A stretch of 58,706 nucleotides of DNA from Metasolibacillus meyeri. GTDB taxonomy: Bacteria; Bacillota; Bacilli; Bacillales_A; Planococcaceae. Shown here one piece after another: positions 33,951 to 44,069 of this stretch. The notes beneath the pieces were generated by a model that worked only from the letters and a program-made list of their open reading frames with translations, made no database searches and had not been told where the DNA came from. The stretch lies in NCBI RefSeq assembly GCF_003049505.1, contig NZ_PYWN01000032.1:1-58706 (forward strand). Reading direction: 5' to 3'. Each line of letters opens with the position of its first letter. The first letter of the stretch is position 1. The translations under genes were made by a program, and so were the position numbers.

Positions 33951-36611
33951 TTAAATGCCTTTTACATAATCATACACAGAATTTAGTGCTTGTTCAAGTT
34001 TTGCGCCATCTTTTGCACCAGCCATCGCCATATCTGGTCGACCGCCACCTTTACCACCACAAGCTTCCGCTACCATTTTAACAATATTTCCTGCATGGTA
34101 ACTTCCACCAACTAAATCTTTCGTCACACCTGCACAAAGCATGACTTTGTCGCCATCAACAGCACCTAACACGATAACTGCGTTGTCCATCTTGCCTTTT
34201 AAATCGTCCATCATTTGACGCAGTTGATTATTATCTTTTGCATCCACTTTTGTTGCTAAAACTGTGACATCACCAATTTTTTGTGCTGCATCTAAAATTG
34301 CACCCGCTTGTGCGTTCGCAATTTTTTGTGATAACGATTCGTTTTCGCGTTGTAGTTCTTTATAATCTGCTTGTAAACCTGTCACACGTGCTACTAAATC
34401 TTTCGGGTTCGCTTTCAATTGCGTTGCAGCCTCGATTAAAACAGCCTCTTCTTCCTTCGCAGCTAAATATGCACCTTTGCCTGTTACCGCTTCAATACGT
34501 CTTGTACCCGCACCAATACCACCTTCAGACACAAGTTTGAAGAAGCCGATTTCAGATGTGCGCTCCACGTGAATACCACCACATAGCTCGATGGAATAAT
34601 CGCCTACAGAAACAACACGTACAACATCACCATATTTCTCACCGAATAAAGCCATAGCGCCCATCGCCTTTGCTTCATCAATCGCCATTTCAGCAATCAC
34701 AACCTCAAGATCTTCCCAAATCATTTCGTTTACTTTACGCTCAATTTGCACCAGCTCTTCCTTTGTTACTTGACCGAAATGAGAGAAGTCAAAGCGCAAG
34801 CGGTCTGGTCCTACATACGAACCTGCTTGATTTACATGCTCACCTAAAATATCTTTTAATGCACGGTGCATAATATGTGTCGCTGTATGGTTTTTAATCG
34901 TTAATTTGCGCTCTTCACGGTTGACAGAAGCCTGTACCGTATCATGTAAATGAAGCTCACCCGACTCCACAACAACCGTATGTAACGGTTGACCGTTTGG
35001 TGCTTTTTGCACATCTTTTACAAACGCTGTGAAATTGTCATTTGAAATGTAGCCATGGTCTGCAATTTGCCCACCCATTTCTGCATAAAACGGCGTTTCA
35101 GCAAGTAATACCAATGCCTCTTGCCCTTCTGAAGCCACTTCAGCTACTTGCCCATCGATCACAAGTGCTGTTACCTTTGTTTCAGCCGTTAATGTATCGA
35201 AGCCAACGAATGTACTTGGCGCTGTCAAATTAGCTAACACTTCACTTTGTACTTGCATCGAATCAACATCTTGACGAGCCGCACGCGCGCGCTCACGTTG
35301 TTCTTCCATTGCCACTTCAAAGCCTTCGTGGTCAACTGTCATGCCTACTTCTTCTGCATATTCCTCTGTTAATTCAATTGGGAAACCATACGTATCATAT
35401 AAGCGGAATGCATCAGCACCCGGAATAAATGTTTCACCTGCTGCTTTTTGTGTTGCAACGACTTCATTGAAAATCGATAAACCGCCATCTAATGTTTCAT
35501 GGAAGCGCACCTCTTCATTTTTAATGACGCGTTGAATAAATTCCTGTTTCTCTGTTACTTCTGGGTAGAAATCTTGCATAATTGCCCCAACTGTTGGCAC
35601 TAACTCAAACATGAATGGCTTTTCAATGCCAATTTGCTTTGCATAACGTACAGCACGACGCAATAAACGGCGAAGTACATAACCACGTCCTTCATTTGAT
35701 GGTAACGCGCCATCACCAATTGCAAACGCCACTGTACGGATATGGTCTGCAATCACTTTAAATGGTGTATTAACATCTTCCTGCGAGCCGAAAATTTCAC
35801 TTAAATCCACTTCGTTTGGTCGTTTATAAGAACGGTTAGCAAACTCTTCGATTTTTTCAATGATTGGCATAAATAAGTCTGTATCAAAGTTGGTTGGCAC
35901 ATTTTGTACAACCGAAACAATACGCTCTAAGCCCATCCCTGTATCAATATTTTGCTTCGGTAGCGGCGTGTACGTATGATCTGGGTTATGGTTGAATTGT
36001 GAGAATACAAGGTTCCACACTTCTAAATAGCGCTCATTTTCGCCACCTGTATACATTTCTTCCTCTGGTGTATTGACACCGTATGCTTCGCCACGGTCAT
36101 AGAAAATTTCTGAGTTTGGACCAGATGGACCTTCCCCGATATCCCAGAAGTTCCCTTCTAAACGAATAATGCGCTCCTCTGGAATGCCGATTTCATTACG
36201 CCAAACATTATAAGCTTCCTCGTCCTCTGGATGCACCGTAATCGATAATAACTCAGGATCAAAGCCCATCCATTTTTTATCCGTTAAAAACTCCCAAGCA
36301 TAATGAATCGCTTCTTTTTTGAAGTAATCGCCAATCGAGAAATTCCCTAACATTTCGAAAAATGTATGGTGACGCGCTGTTTTTCCTACGTTTTCAATAT
36401 CGTTTGTACGAATTGATTTTTGCGCGTTTGTAATGCGTGGATTATCTGGAATAATACGCCCATCAAAGTATGGCTTTAATGTCGCCACACCTGAGTTAAT
36501 CCATAATAAAGTCGGATCATTAATTGGCACAAGCGGTGCTGACGGTTCATGATGATGCCCTTTTTCCTTGAAAAACTCTAAATACAGTCGTCGAATATCA
36601 GTTGCTTTCAT
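33951..36611 (-). CDS. alaS: Alanyl-tRNA synthetase
   Basis: 886 residues, full length. Class II motif 1 region [20 protein letters not shown] (first L is I in this protein), [20 protein letters not shown], editing domain [11 protein letters not shown] and CGGIHV zinc ligands, and a C-Ala domain with [14 protein letters not shown]. It charges tRNA-Ala and edits mischarged serine and glycine. RBS AGGAGG. Expression is controlled by the T-box leader at 36694-36929. Confidence 0.98.
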   Translation of the reverse strand: MKATDIRRLYLEFFKEKGHHHEPSAPLVPINDPTLLWINSGVATLKPYFDGRIIPDNPRITNAQKSIRTNDIENVGKTARHHTFFEMLGNFSIGDYFKKEAIHYAWEFLTDKKWMGFDPELLSITVHPEDEEAYNVWRNEIGIPEERIIRLEGNFWDIGEGPSGPNSEIFYDRGEAYGVNTPEEEMYTGGENERYLEVWNLVFSQFNHNPDHTYTPLPKQNIDTGMGLERIVSVVQNVPTNFDTDLFMPIIEKIEEFANRSYKRPNEVDLSEIFGSQEDVNTPFKVIADHIRTVAFAIGDGALPSNEGRGYVLRRLLRRAVRYAKQIGIEKPFMFELVPTVGAIMQDFYPEVTEKQEFIQRVIKNEEVRFHETLDGGLSIFNEVVATQKAAGETFIPGADAFRLYDTYGFPIELTEEYAEEVGMTVDHEGFEVAMEEQRERARAARQDVDSMQVQSEVLANLTAPSTFVGFDTLTAETKVTALVIDGQVAEVASEGQEALVLLAETPFYAEMGGQIADHGYISNDNFTAFVKDVQKAPNGQPLHTVVVESGELHLHDTVQASVNREERKLTIKNHTATHIMHRALKDILGEHVNQAGSYVGPDRLRFDFSHFGQVTKEELVQIERKVNEMIWEDLEVVIAEMAIDEAKAMGAMALFGEKYGDVVRVVSVGDYSIELCGGIHVERTSEIGFFKLVSEGGIGAGTRRIEAVTGKGAYLAAKEEEAVLIEAATQLKANPKDLVARVTGLQADYKELQRENESLSQKIANAQAGAILDAAQKIGDVTVLATKVDAKDNNQLRQMMDDLKGKMDNAVIVLGAVDGDKVMLCAGVTKDLVGGSYHAGNIVKMVAEACGGKGGGRPDMAMAGAKDGAKLEQALNSVYDYVKGI

Positions 36612-36693
36612 AAATAAATTTCCTCCTAATGTAAAATGATTGATGGCAAGTTAACTACTCCTAAATTTTCGAAAGTGCGCTTAAAAAACCAAA

Positions 36694-36929
36694 CAAAAAA
36701 GCCCTCATCCCAAAAGGGACGAAGACATTGTTTCGCGGTACCACCCTAATTTATAAATTGCCTATACAATTTATATCTCAAGCGCTTGTAACGTCAGCAA
36801 ACGGCAAGGATTAGTTGCACTCTGGAGTAGCTGTTCAGCTTTAACTTATGGAGATTTTTGCAGCCGAGAAATCTCTTTCTAAACATTTATTAAAGCCTAC
36901 TTGTTCCATCATCGTTTTTCATTTATTCT
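36694..36929 (-). promoter_or_regulatory. T-box leader of alaS
   Basis: Minus strand: AGTA bulge motif near the 5' end (GAACAAGTAGGC), the T-box core AGGGTGGTACCGCG (36734-36747), and a terminator GTCTTCGTCCC, TTTTG, GGATGAGGGC followed by six T (36694-36726). Uncharged tRNA-Ala would stabilise the antiterminator. GCT triplets are present in stem I, but I could not fix the specifier position by eye. Confidence 0.93.
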
Positions 36930-36935
36930 GTTTAA

Positions 36936-36964
36936 ATTATATGCCAAGGTATATAGGCTGTCAA
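36936..36964 (-). promoter_or_regulatory. Consensus sigma-A promoter of alaS
   Basis: Minus strand TTGACA (36959-36964), 17-bp spacer, TATAAT (36936-36941), directly upstream of the T-box. Confidence 0.92.
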
Positions 36965-37331
36965 TCTGATAACGGGAAATTGGCTAGGCTACAGATTGAT
37001 TCATCTATATTTCACAAATAATAATTGAAGGTTCACTTTATGACTAACATTTTCATCATCAATACATCTGTTAAATCTTCTCTTTTCTAATTCTGAAAAT
37101 TGTAGTAAATTGAGAATAAGCGAGTTTTATTCCCCATAGCTCGTCTAAATATCAGCAAGTATATCCTCCTCATTTCTATAACTCTCTTGTACCTTCCATG
37201 AACACCGTTACATTTCGTCACCACAACGCTCTTCTCCCAATCTATATTTATCCTATATGAATAGACTGTAAAGCCCCTCTGACAATTAAGAAGAAAACCC
37301 CAATTTATGCTATACTAAAAGGAGAGATTAA
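36965..37331. other. Intergenic region between the alaS promoter and the Rpn gene
   Basis: A partial family B end (ATTGAAGGTTCACTTTAT, 37023-37040) lies here. The rest is AT-rich with no supported coding frame. The 3' end carries the RBS of the Rpn gene. Confidence 0.5.
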
Positions 37332-38264
37332 ATGAATCGAAAAGCGTTAAAGCGCATCCCGTTAGATAAATTAATTGACTTAAAAATTGACCTAGCTTTC
37401 AAGCAATTGTTTGGTAGCGAAAAGAACAAAGAGATTACTGTTGTCTTTTTAAATGCCATTTTGCAGAAAACAGGTCGTGATACAATTAAAGAAGTACTAT
37501 TTATTAATAAAGAACTGGGTCGTGTACATGACGGAGATAAGGAATCTCGCCTAGATATTGTTGTACGAACACAAGCTGGTGAGTTAATTAACATTGAAAT
37601 GCAATTATCGAATGAAAACGATATGATGAAGCGAACACTGTATTATTGGGCTCGTTTATTTACTAATCAGCTCGCACGTGGAAAGAGTTATCATACATTG
37701 TTACCGACCATCACTATTAATATTTGCCATTTCACATTTTTCACGACACCCCATTACCATACCACCTACCATCTGTATGAAAAACAAACGCTGCATCGTC
37801 TACTACCACAGGATGACGTATTAGAAATCCACTTCATCGAAATGACAAAATTCCTTCAGGCTTGGCACAAGGAACAGCTAAATCCACTGGACGATATTTT
37901 AGCTCGGTGGCTACTTTTACTCGGTATGGTCGATGCACGCAAGCAAAAAGTATATGATGATATTTATAATGAATTGGAGGTCCTAGCGATGAAGGATGAA
38001 CGTTTACAACAAGCCTTTGATACTTGGCAAGAACTCAGTCAAAACCCGGATACAATCATTGCCTACCACTCTCGTCTGAAGGCCATCATTGATGCAGAAG
38101 CCAAGCTGGACTATGCGAGGCATAAAGGGATTGAGGAAGGCTTGGTACAAAAAGCTGAGCAAATCGCAAGAAAAATGCTTGCTAAAGGGCATAATGATGA
38201 CGAAATTCAGGAGATAACTGAGCTACCTTTAGCAGCAATTCAACGTTTGCGACTTGAATATTAA
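37332..38264 (+). CDS. Rpn/PD-(D/E)XK nuclease family transposase-like protein
   Basis: 310 residues. The N-terminus LKIDLAFKQLFGSEKNKEIT and the nuclease core SRLDIVVRTQAGELINIEMQ (D...ExQ) match the Rpn / PF12784 family of PD-(D/E)XK DNA nucleases linked to recombination. The C-terminal part is helical and charged and ends LPLAAIQRLRLEY. RBS AAAAGGAGAG. The TAA stop abuts the left end of the insertion sequence. There is no counterpart at this place in B. subtilis, so it is accessory DNA. Confidence 0.85.
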   Translation: MNRKALKRIPLDKLIDLKIDLAFKQLFGSEKNKEITVVFLNAILQKTGRDTIKEVLFINKELGRVHDGDKESRLDIVVRTQAGELINIEMQLSNENDMMKRTLYYWARLFTNQLARGKSYHTLLPTITINICHFTFFTTPHYHTTYHLYEKQTLHRLLPQDDVLEIHFIEMTKFLQAWHKEQLNPLDDILARWLLLLGMVDARKQKVYDDIYNELEVLAMKDERLQQAFDTWQELSQNPDTIIAYHSRLKAIIDAEAKLDYARHKGIEEGLVQKAEQIARKMLAKGHNDDEIQEITELPLAAIQRLRLEY

Positions 38265-39629
38265 GGTTCAACGTCAAATGTTGGGGTGAGGTAAAATTCA
38301 CGTCACCCCAAATGAACCCCGATATTTTTATACTGAATGTTTAATAAGATTTTTGCTTTGAAGTGATCGAAACGCCGAAAGCCATATGCGTTGCGTTTCA
38401 TCACTTTGGTTCTGTTGTTAATGCCTTCTAAAAATCCATTGGAATAAGGGAAGATAAAACTGTTCAAGATCTCTACCTGCCAGTTTCTAAAAGTTTTAAT
38501 GGCCTTTAAAAACGCATGAATCTGCTTCGTTTCCACTTCCTGATAAAACACTTCTAACCGCCTTTTTACTTCTGCTATATTTTCTGCTGTTGTAGCCCCG
38601 TCAAACCATTCGCAATAAGCTTCTTTCAGTTCGTATGCCTGCCGTAATTCTTCTGACATCCCCAAATAACGGGCCACATACCAGCGTTCTTTTCCGGTCA
38701 GTTTAGATGCCCGTTTATAGAGCACATGACGCATCCGCTTACACTTCTTCCGGTCATATGCGTGCCATTCCTTCTGCACTTTTCTCCGTACCTCATCCAA
38801 CGCCCAGTAGATGTACCGGCAATAGTGGAACCGGTCTGCAATGATGACGGGCCGGCTCCATGCTTTTTTGACGGCTGCTTTGAAGCTTGGATTCATGTCC
38901 ATCACCACCAGCTCTACGTCCTGACCATACTGGCGCAGATAGTCCTGAATCGTTTCTTTCCGCCGGTTGGGGAGGATATCAAGCGGCTCCCGGGTTTTTG
39001 CATCCGCAACAATCAGTTGGAATTTTCCTTCGTCTGTATCCCCTTTATATTCATCAATCGCAATGACTTTCGGCAGGCGCACGCCTTCTGCCATCTGCGT
39101 TTTTGCGGCTGACTGAAAGCGGCGGATGATGGTGGAACTAGAGGAGCCGAGAACCTCACCGGCTTCTTTAAACGTCTTGGCTTTCACGGAGCGCACCTGT
39201 GCCACCTGATTCCATTCCTTTGTGAAGCGCTGATACCTTTCCACAAATAGAGCGCGTTCAGAGAACCTTTTTCCGCAAGAACACGCATAACGACGCCGTC
39301 TGTAAAACAGGCAAGTCAACCGTTCAAACCACTTCAAATGCTTGATTTTCTGCATGCGGTAATCATGGATTTTCTGTGTAGTTTCCCCGCAGTTCTGGCA
39401 GTGATGAGGCTTTTTAGGGAGAGACACATAAAGGCAAGTCCGCTCTCCAAGCTCCTCCACCTTCTCGATAATGACTCCTTTTAATCCAGGGATATTCATG
39501 ATAAAATTCATATGCACGTCTCACCTTTCTCTTACTTGTTTCTCGACAATTCAAGTATAAAAGAAATCGGTGAGTACGTGGCTTTTTTTATCCAAATTGT
39601 GTGAACACCCCAACAAATATTATAGAACC
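38265..39629 (-). mobile_element. ISL3-family insertion sequence
   Basis: About 1365 bp. The ends are imperfect inverted repeats: GGTTC...TGTTGGGGTG on the left (from 38265) and the complement on the right (to 39629), identical in the outer 5 and inner 10 of 24 bases. One intact transposase fills it. Base composition is visibly richer in G+C than the neighbours. No 8-bp target duplication is visible (AATATTAA left, CCTTTTTG right). Confidence 0.85.
38303..39511 (-). CDS. ISL3-family transposase
   Basis: 402 residues from an ATG at 39511 (AAGGTGA upstream). The N-terminal zinc finger HHCQNCGETTQKIHDYR and CSCGKRF is followed by a helix-turn-helix (FKEAGEVLGSSSSTIIRRFQ) and the DDE domain: AIDEYKGDTDEG (first D), LVVMDMNPSFKAAV (second D) and a late E in SNGFLEGINNRTK. 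All elements are intact, so the element may be active. Confidence 0.93.
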   Translation of the reverse strand: MNFIMNIPGLKGVIIEKVEELGERTCLYVSLPKKPHHCQNCGETTQKIHDYRMQKIKHLKWFERLTCLFYRRRRYACSCGKRFSERALFVERYQRFTKEWNQVAQVRSVKAKTFKEAGEVLGSSSSTIIRRFQSAAKTQMAEGVRLPKVIAIDEYKGDTDEGKFQLIVADAKTREPLDILPNRRKETIQDYLRQYGQDVELVVMDMNPSFKAAVKKAWSRPVIIADRFHYCRYIYWALDEVRRKVQKEWHAYDRKKCKRMRHVLYKRASKLTGKERWYVARYLGMSEELRQAYELKEAYCEWFDGATTAENIAEVKRRLEVFYQEVETKQIHAFLKAIKTFRNWQVEILNSFIFPYSNGFLEGINNRTKVMKRNAYGFRRFDHFKAKILLNIQYKNIGVHLG

Positions 39630-39693
39630 CCTTTTTGAGGTATTTTTTTACTAATCTTTTACTAAAGATGAAATGCAACGATATACAGTACAC

Positions 39694-39739
39694 AAAAAAG
39701 TCGATGGAAGCCCATATTTATTGGCTTCCATCGACTTTT
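39694..39739. terminator. Strong hairpin terminator between the IS and recD2
   Basis: AAAAAGTCGATGGAAGCC pairs with GGCTTCCATCGACTTTT; A and T runs flank both sides. It ends recD2 transcription and could block read-through from the other side. Confidence 0.88.
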
Positions 39740-39841
39740 ATTTGTTTGTATTTCATTGGTCTTAATAAAAATTTTGTCATTAAAATTCCATGATTATATT
39801 TTTTTCATCCAAACATCTGCTGGCATCATTAGAGCACCCAG

Positions 39842-42241
39842 CTACATAAAATCAAATGGCGACACACCCTCCATGCCAATCAATGGATGAATATATGGAG
39901 CGGTTTCTACATTTAATACAGGTGGTGCTGTCGTGTATGATTCTTGTGCTTCTGCAATCACCTCTACGAGTTCTTCCTCCATTGGGTTTAAGCGTGCCGT
40001 TAAGCTTGTAAAACGCTGTAAATCATCCGTTTTCATTAAGCCTTGTGCGAGCACATCTGACTCACCGCATAAAATTAAAAAGTTTTTCGCACGCGTGATG
40101 CCTGTGTAGAGCAAATTACGACGTAGCATTTTCGAATAGCCGCGCACAATCGGCATAATGACCGTTTGAAATTCAGAGCCTTGCGATTTATGAATCGAGC
40201 AGCAATACGCTAATGTAATTTGATTCAAATCGCCACGCTGATACGTCACTTCAATGCCATCGTAGGACACAACGAGCAAGTCTTGCTTTTCCACTGTTTC
40301 CTTTGCACGAATAATTGCGACAACCTCGCCCATATCGCCATTAAACACATTGCTATCAGGCTGATTGACGAGCTGTAGCACTTTGTCACCAATGCGATAA
40401 ACCGTATCACCAAAAGCTAGCTCCTTGCGTGTGCCATCATTTGGGTTGACGAGCTCTTGAATTTGCTTATTCAATGCATCAATGCCTGCTGGGCCTTTAT
40501 ACATCGGTGCAAGCACTTGAATATCGCGTATCGCCTGCCCTTTCGCCGTTGCACTTTTGACAATTTGTGTCACAACATTTGCGATTTGCTCTGTCGATGC
40601 TTGAATAAAAGAGCGATCGGCTGTTTTTTGCGTTAATGTTGATGGTACTGTGCCTTGTTTAATTTGGTGAGCAATATCAATAATTGTTGACCCTTCCGCT
40701 TGTCTATACACATCCGTTAATTCTACAGTTGGTACTTGCTTAGATGCGAGCAAATCCTTTAAGACTTGCCCTGGGCCTACAGGTGGCAATTGGTCTTGGT
40801 CCCCTACGAAAATCACTTGCACGTCCTTTGCTAAGCTTTTTAATAGCTGATGTGCAAGCCATGTGTCAACCATTGACATTTCATCGACAATAACAAGACG
40901 TCCTGCGATTTCACGTTCTGTCTCCTCTTCCTTTTCCTGCCCTGTAAACCCTAGCAAACGGTGAATTGTCATGGCGGGTAAACCTGTTGATTCTGCTAGG
41001 CGTTTTGCTGCTCTGCCTGTCGGTGCAACTAATATAATCGGGAATGGTTCTTCTTTTTTCGCATATGTTTTTGGATCAAGCGACAAGCCATGTAACTCCG
41101 CATACACTTCCACAAGCCCTTTCACAACCGTTGTTTTTCCCGTTCCGGGTCCACCTGTTAAAATCATGACGGCATTTTGCAAGGCGCATTCAATTGCTGC
41201 TACTTGTGACGGTGCATATTGTACGCTGTCACGCTCCTCTAGCTCACCGATTGCCTTTAAAATATCATCCTTCGAAAAATGTGATTGCTTTTTATTGTTC
41301 GCGACAAGCTCTAATATTTTCGACGCGATGCCGACCTCACTAAAATAAAGGGATGGCAAATACATGCGCGTTTCCTCACCGCAAATTTTGCTCTCCTCAC
41401 GCATTTCAATACAAGCTTCCGAAATCGCATCAAATGGTATTTCTACTCGTTGGCTTTGCTCCAGCATCGACTTCACCGTTGGCAGCACCTGCTCCGCCTC
41501 TAAATAAACATGTCCATCTGATAATGCTGCTACTGTTAAAACATGAAAAATAGCCGCTTTAATACGGTCAGGGTGATTGCCTGTTATGCCGAGCTTTGCC
41601 CCTAAATCATCTGCACGTCCGAAGCCAATTCCTTCTACTTCCTCAATTAAACGATATGGATTTTCCTTCAATAAAGCCACAGCATCCTCACGATATGTTT
41701 GGTAAATTTTCATACCGAGCTGTGGTCCAAAGCCCCATTCATTCAATTGAATCATCACACGCTCTAAGCCTAAATTTTGCTCAATTACTTCAACAACCAT
41801 TTGCTTTTTCTCTTGCGATAATCTCGGAATGACATCAAGCACATTCGGATCATCCATTATTTTTTTCAACGCATCGACACCGAGCTTCTCGACAATCGTT
41901 TCTGCTGTTTTGCGACCAATCCCCGTAAATAAATCGCTCGATAAATAATGAATAACGCCTTGTTCTGTCGCTGGCACTTCCTTTTCAAACGTATCGATTT
42001 GAAATTGCACACCGTATTTAGGATGTGTTTTGATATTGCCTGTAAAACGATAAAGCTCATCCTCTGTCAGCGGTGGGAAATAGCCAACAACGATAATTTC
42101 CTTCTCATCATAGGCTAAATTTGTTTCTTGAATTTTCACGCGCACAATGGAGTACATATTCGTTGCATTATGAAAAATAGAAACAATCGGGCGACCTAGT
42201 ACAAAGCGTTTTTCCAGCTCAAATAAATTTAAGTTTTCCAC
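39842..42241 (-). CDS. recD2: RecD2-type SF1B DNA helicase (YrrC)
   Basis: 799 residues. An N-terminal OB-like and helix-hairpin-helix region (FTGIGRKTAETIVEKLG, VEGIGFGRADDLGAKLG) precedes the helicase core: Walker A LTGGPGTGKTTVVKGL, Walker B IVDEMSMVDTWL, FVGDQDQLPPVGPG and TLAYCCSIHKSQGSEFQTVI. RecD2 acts without RecBC in replication-fork repair. GTG start at 42241. In B. subtilis recD2 (yrrC) precedes yrrB and mnmA; here four genes' worth of other content lies between. Confidence 0.95.
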   Translation of the reverse strand: MENLNLFELEKRFVLGRPIVSIFHNATNMYSIVRVKIQETNLAYDEKEIIVVGYFPPLTEDELYRFTGNIKTHPKYGVQFQIDTFEKEVPATEQGVIHYLSSDLFTGIGRKTAETIVEKLGVDALKKIMDDPNVLDVIPRLSQEKKQMVVEVIEQNLGLERVMIQLNEWGFGPQLGMKIYQTYREDAVALLKENPYRLIEEVEGIGFGRADDLGAKLGITGNHPDRIKAAIFHVLTVAALSDGHVYLEAEQVLPTVKSMLEQSQRVEIPFDAISEACIEMREESKICGEETRMYLPSLYFSEVGIASKILELVANNKKQSHFSKDDILKAIGELEERDSVQYAPSQVAAIECALQNAVMILTGGPGTGKTTVVKGLVEVYAELHGLSLDPKTYAKKEEPFPIILVAPTGRAAKRLAESTGLPAMTIHRLLGFTGQEKEEETEREIAGRLVIVDEMSMVDTWLAHQLLKSLAKDVQVIFVGDQDQLPPVGPGQVLKDLLASKQVPTVELTDVYRQAEGSTIIDIAHQIKQGTVPSTLTQKTADRSFIQASTEQIANVVTQIVKSATAKGQAIRDIQVLAPMYKGPAGIDALNKQIQELVNPNDGTRKELAFGDTVYRIGDKVLQLVNQPDSNVFNGDMGEVVAIIRAKETVEKQDLLVVSYDGIEVTYQRGDLNQITLAYCCSIHKSQGSEFQTVIMPIVRGYSKMLRRNLLYTGITRAKNFLILCGESDVLAQGLMKTDDLQRFTSLTARLNPMEEELVEVIAEAQESYTTAPPVLNVETAPYIHPLIGMEGVSPFDFM

Positions 42242-42410
42242 GATTTTGCGCCCCCTTCCGATGCGCTGCTAAACGCGCTACATTCTATACGTTAGTTTAA
42301 CATAATTTATTGCTTGTTGCTGGAGGAGAAACACCGATTTTTTTGCATCTTTATCTATGTTCACTGCCCATCCAATGGTATGATAGATATATATTTTCTG
42401 GGGAAGGACT

Positions 42411-43193
42411 GTGATTGCGGTGGAATTTCGACCGTGCATTGATTTACACGATGGAAAAGTAAAACAAATTGTTGGCAGCACACTTGGCTATACCGATAAA
42501 GAAGTTGTTGAAAATTTTGTTTCAGCGCATGATGCAGGCTATTTTGCGCAACTTTTTCAGCAAGACCGTCTAACAGGCGGCCATGTCATTATGCTCGGTA
42601 GCGGCAATGAGGAAGCATCATTACAAGCATTGCGAGCTTACCCAAATGCGCTACAACTAGGCGGTGGCATTACTGCACAAAATGCAGCACGCTTTATTGA
42701 AGCAGGCGCCTCTCATGTGATTGTGACATCCTATATTTTTCATGATGGCAAGCTCGATTTGGAGCGTTTAAATAATCTTGTTGCCGCTGTCGGTAAAGAG
42801 CATCTTGTCATTGATTTAAGCTGTCGCAGCCGTGACGGCAAATGGTTCGTTGTGACAGATAAATGGACGAAATTTAGTGATTTCGAAGTGAACGCTGCAT
42901 CCATTCAAATGATAGAAAACTATTGCGACGAGCTCTTGATTCATGCCGTCGATGTAGAAGGAAAGCGCAGCGGTATGCAGGAGGATTTAGTGCGTCAGTT
43001 AGCTGACTGGACAACCATCCCGACAACTTATGCTGGCGGTATTCGCTCACTCGATGATTTACAAAAATTCAAAGCGATTGCACAAGGTAAGCTACATATT
43101 ACAATCGGCTCCGCTTTGGATATTTTCGGCGGTGACTTGGCATATACAGATGTTGTACACTATTGTCAGAAAAAAATTGGAAAGGAAGTTTAG
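42411..43193 (+). CDS. hisA: HisA-type isomerase of the eukaryotic (HIS6) class
   Basis: 260 residues. FRPCIDLHDGKVKQIVGSTL, LQLGGGITAQNAARFIEAGA, HVIVTSYIF, VIDLSCRSRDGKWFV, ELLIHAVDVEGKRSG, YAGGIRSLDDL and GSALDIFGG follow yeast HIS6 rather than the usual bacterial HisA. The family isomerises ProFAR to PRFAR in histidine synthesis. It is not in a his operon here; it pairs with the unknown gene at 43199. The start is GTG with GAAGGA nearby; a second GTG three codons later is also possible. Function as HisA is likely but untested. Confidence 0.82.
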   Translation: MIAVEFRPCIDLHDGKVKQIVGSTLGYTDKEVVENFVSAHDAGYFAQLFQQDRLTGGHVIMLGSGNEEASLQALRAYPNALQLGGGITAQNAARFIEAGASHVIVTSYIFHDGKLDLERLNNLVAAVGKEHLVIDLSCRSRDGKWFVVTDKWTKFSDFEVNAASIQMIENYCDELLIHAVDVEGKRSGMQEDLVRQLADWTTIPTTYAGGIRSLDDLQKFKAIAQGKLHITIGSALDIFGGDLAYTDVVHYCQKKIGKEV

Positions 43194-43198
43194 TTACT

Positions 43199-43489
43199 AT
43201 GTATATTCGTTATCAAAATTTAATTTTTCCATTTGAAGATACAAACTTAGAGCGCATTGTGGATGAGGGCTATTTCAAAATCAATTTACGAGACAAGCCA
43301 CAGGAAGTACGCGTTAATTTAGAAAATGAATTAATGCTGCTTGAATTTTCTAAATCATTAAAGGCGACTTGTAGCTATTTACGCGACTTTAAAAAGGAGC
43401 CGTATATTATGGTTGCCATTGATTTAGAAGTGTTCGTTGACGAATTTAATAAGCGTTATAAATTGGATGCGGTGATTAGTCAAGCATAA
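43199..43489 (+). CDS. Unknown 96-residue protein in the hisA transcript
   Basis: Translation starts MYIRYQNLIFPFEDTNLERI and ends YKLDAVISQA. It is soluble, mixed alpha/beta, without a motif I recognise. It begins 5 bases after the hisA stop, with AAAGGAAG in the end of hisA, and shares its terminator, so the two are co-transcribed. The ATG at 43199 was chosen for RBS spacing; an earlier in-frame start lies inside hisA. Confidence 0.8.
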   Translation: MYIRYQNLIFPFEDTNLERIVDEGYFKINLRDKPQEVRVNLENELMLLEFSKSLKATCSYLRDFKKEPYIMVAIDLEVFVDEFNKRYKLDAVISQA

Positions 43490-43495
43490 TCAAGA

Positions 43496-43534
43496 GGCTA
43501 TAAGGAAAGCAACTCGCTTCCCTTATAGCCTTTT
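43496..43534. terminator. Terminator between convergent hisA unit and DksA-like gene
   Basis: GGCTATAAGGAAAGC, loop AACTC, GCTTCCCTTATAGCC with one mismatch, then TTTT. Confidence 0.85.
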
Positions 43535-44063
43535 ACATGTCCATATCCTCTTCCACTTGCGCTGGTAAATTTTCTATCTCAATATCAGCAATATCTCCCA
43601 TTACCTCTTTGTCATAAGCGTCCCAATTCCCTTGCTCCAGCGCAATTTCGAGCGCATTTACACCTTCTTCTTCACGAAACGGATGCAAAACGGGCTGCTC
43701 TGTGATTTTTTCCACAGTTTCACTATCTTCAACACAAACATTGGTATAAGGAATTGCACATAAACGGTCATAAGGAATTGGCTGCTTACAAACAACACAA
43801 ACTCCATATGTGTCTTCATCCATTTGGGCAAGGGCCTTGTCAATTTGTTCAAGCTTGTCATAGTGTTGCGTGTGCAATGTTAAGTCCTTGCTGCGCTCGA
43901 ATAGCTCTGTGCCTAAATCGGCAGGATGATTCGACAGAAGTGATAATTCATCAACCGAATCACGCAAACTCACTGGTTCCTTAGCTGCAATGGTTTTAGA
44001 CATGTCTTCTTTTTCGACAATAAGCATTTTTCGCAATTTCATTAGTTGCTTTTCCGTTAACAT
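43533..44063 (-). CDS. DksA/TraR-type zinc-finger protein (YteA-like)
   Basis: 176 residues. An N-terminal coiled coil (LMKLRKMLIVEKEDM, DLTLHTQHYDKLEQIDKALA) leads to one C4 zinc finger YGVCVVCKQPIPYDRLCAIP with TNVC. The C-terminal 50 residues are acidic. This is the Bacillus YteA/YlyA-type relative of DksA, some of which act on RNA polymerase in sporulating cells. The Shine-Dalgarno-like AAAGGGCGGG lies inside the hairpin at 44070-44108. An alternative ATG at 44042 also has an upstream purine run. Confidence 0.85.
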   Translation of the reverse strand: MLTEKQLMKLRKMLIVEKEDMSKTIAAKEPVSLRDSVDELSLLSNHPADLGTELFERSKDLTLHTQHYDKLEQIDKALAQMDEDTYGVCVVCKQPIPYDRLCAIPYTNVCVEDSETVEKITEQPVLHPFREEEGVNALEIALEQGNWDAYDKEVMGDIADIEIENLPAQVEEDMDM

Positions 44064-44069
44064 AATAAA

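Noticed and set aside
37030-37331. Minus-strand 28-codon frame in the Rpn upstream region
   Set aside because: There is no ribosome-binding site at a usable distance, no terminator and no recognisable protein pattern.
39660-39780. Short plus-strand frame beginning near TTTACTAAAGATGAAATGC
   Set aside because: It runs through the strong hairpin at 39694-39739 and has no RBS; at most a trace of an old gene.
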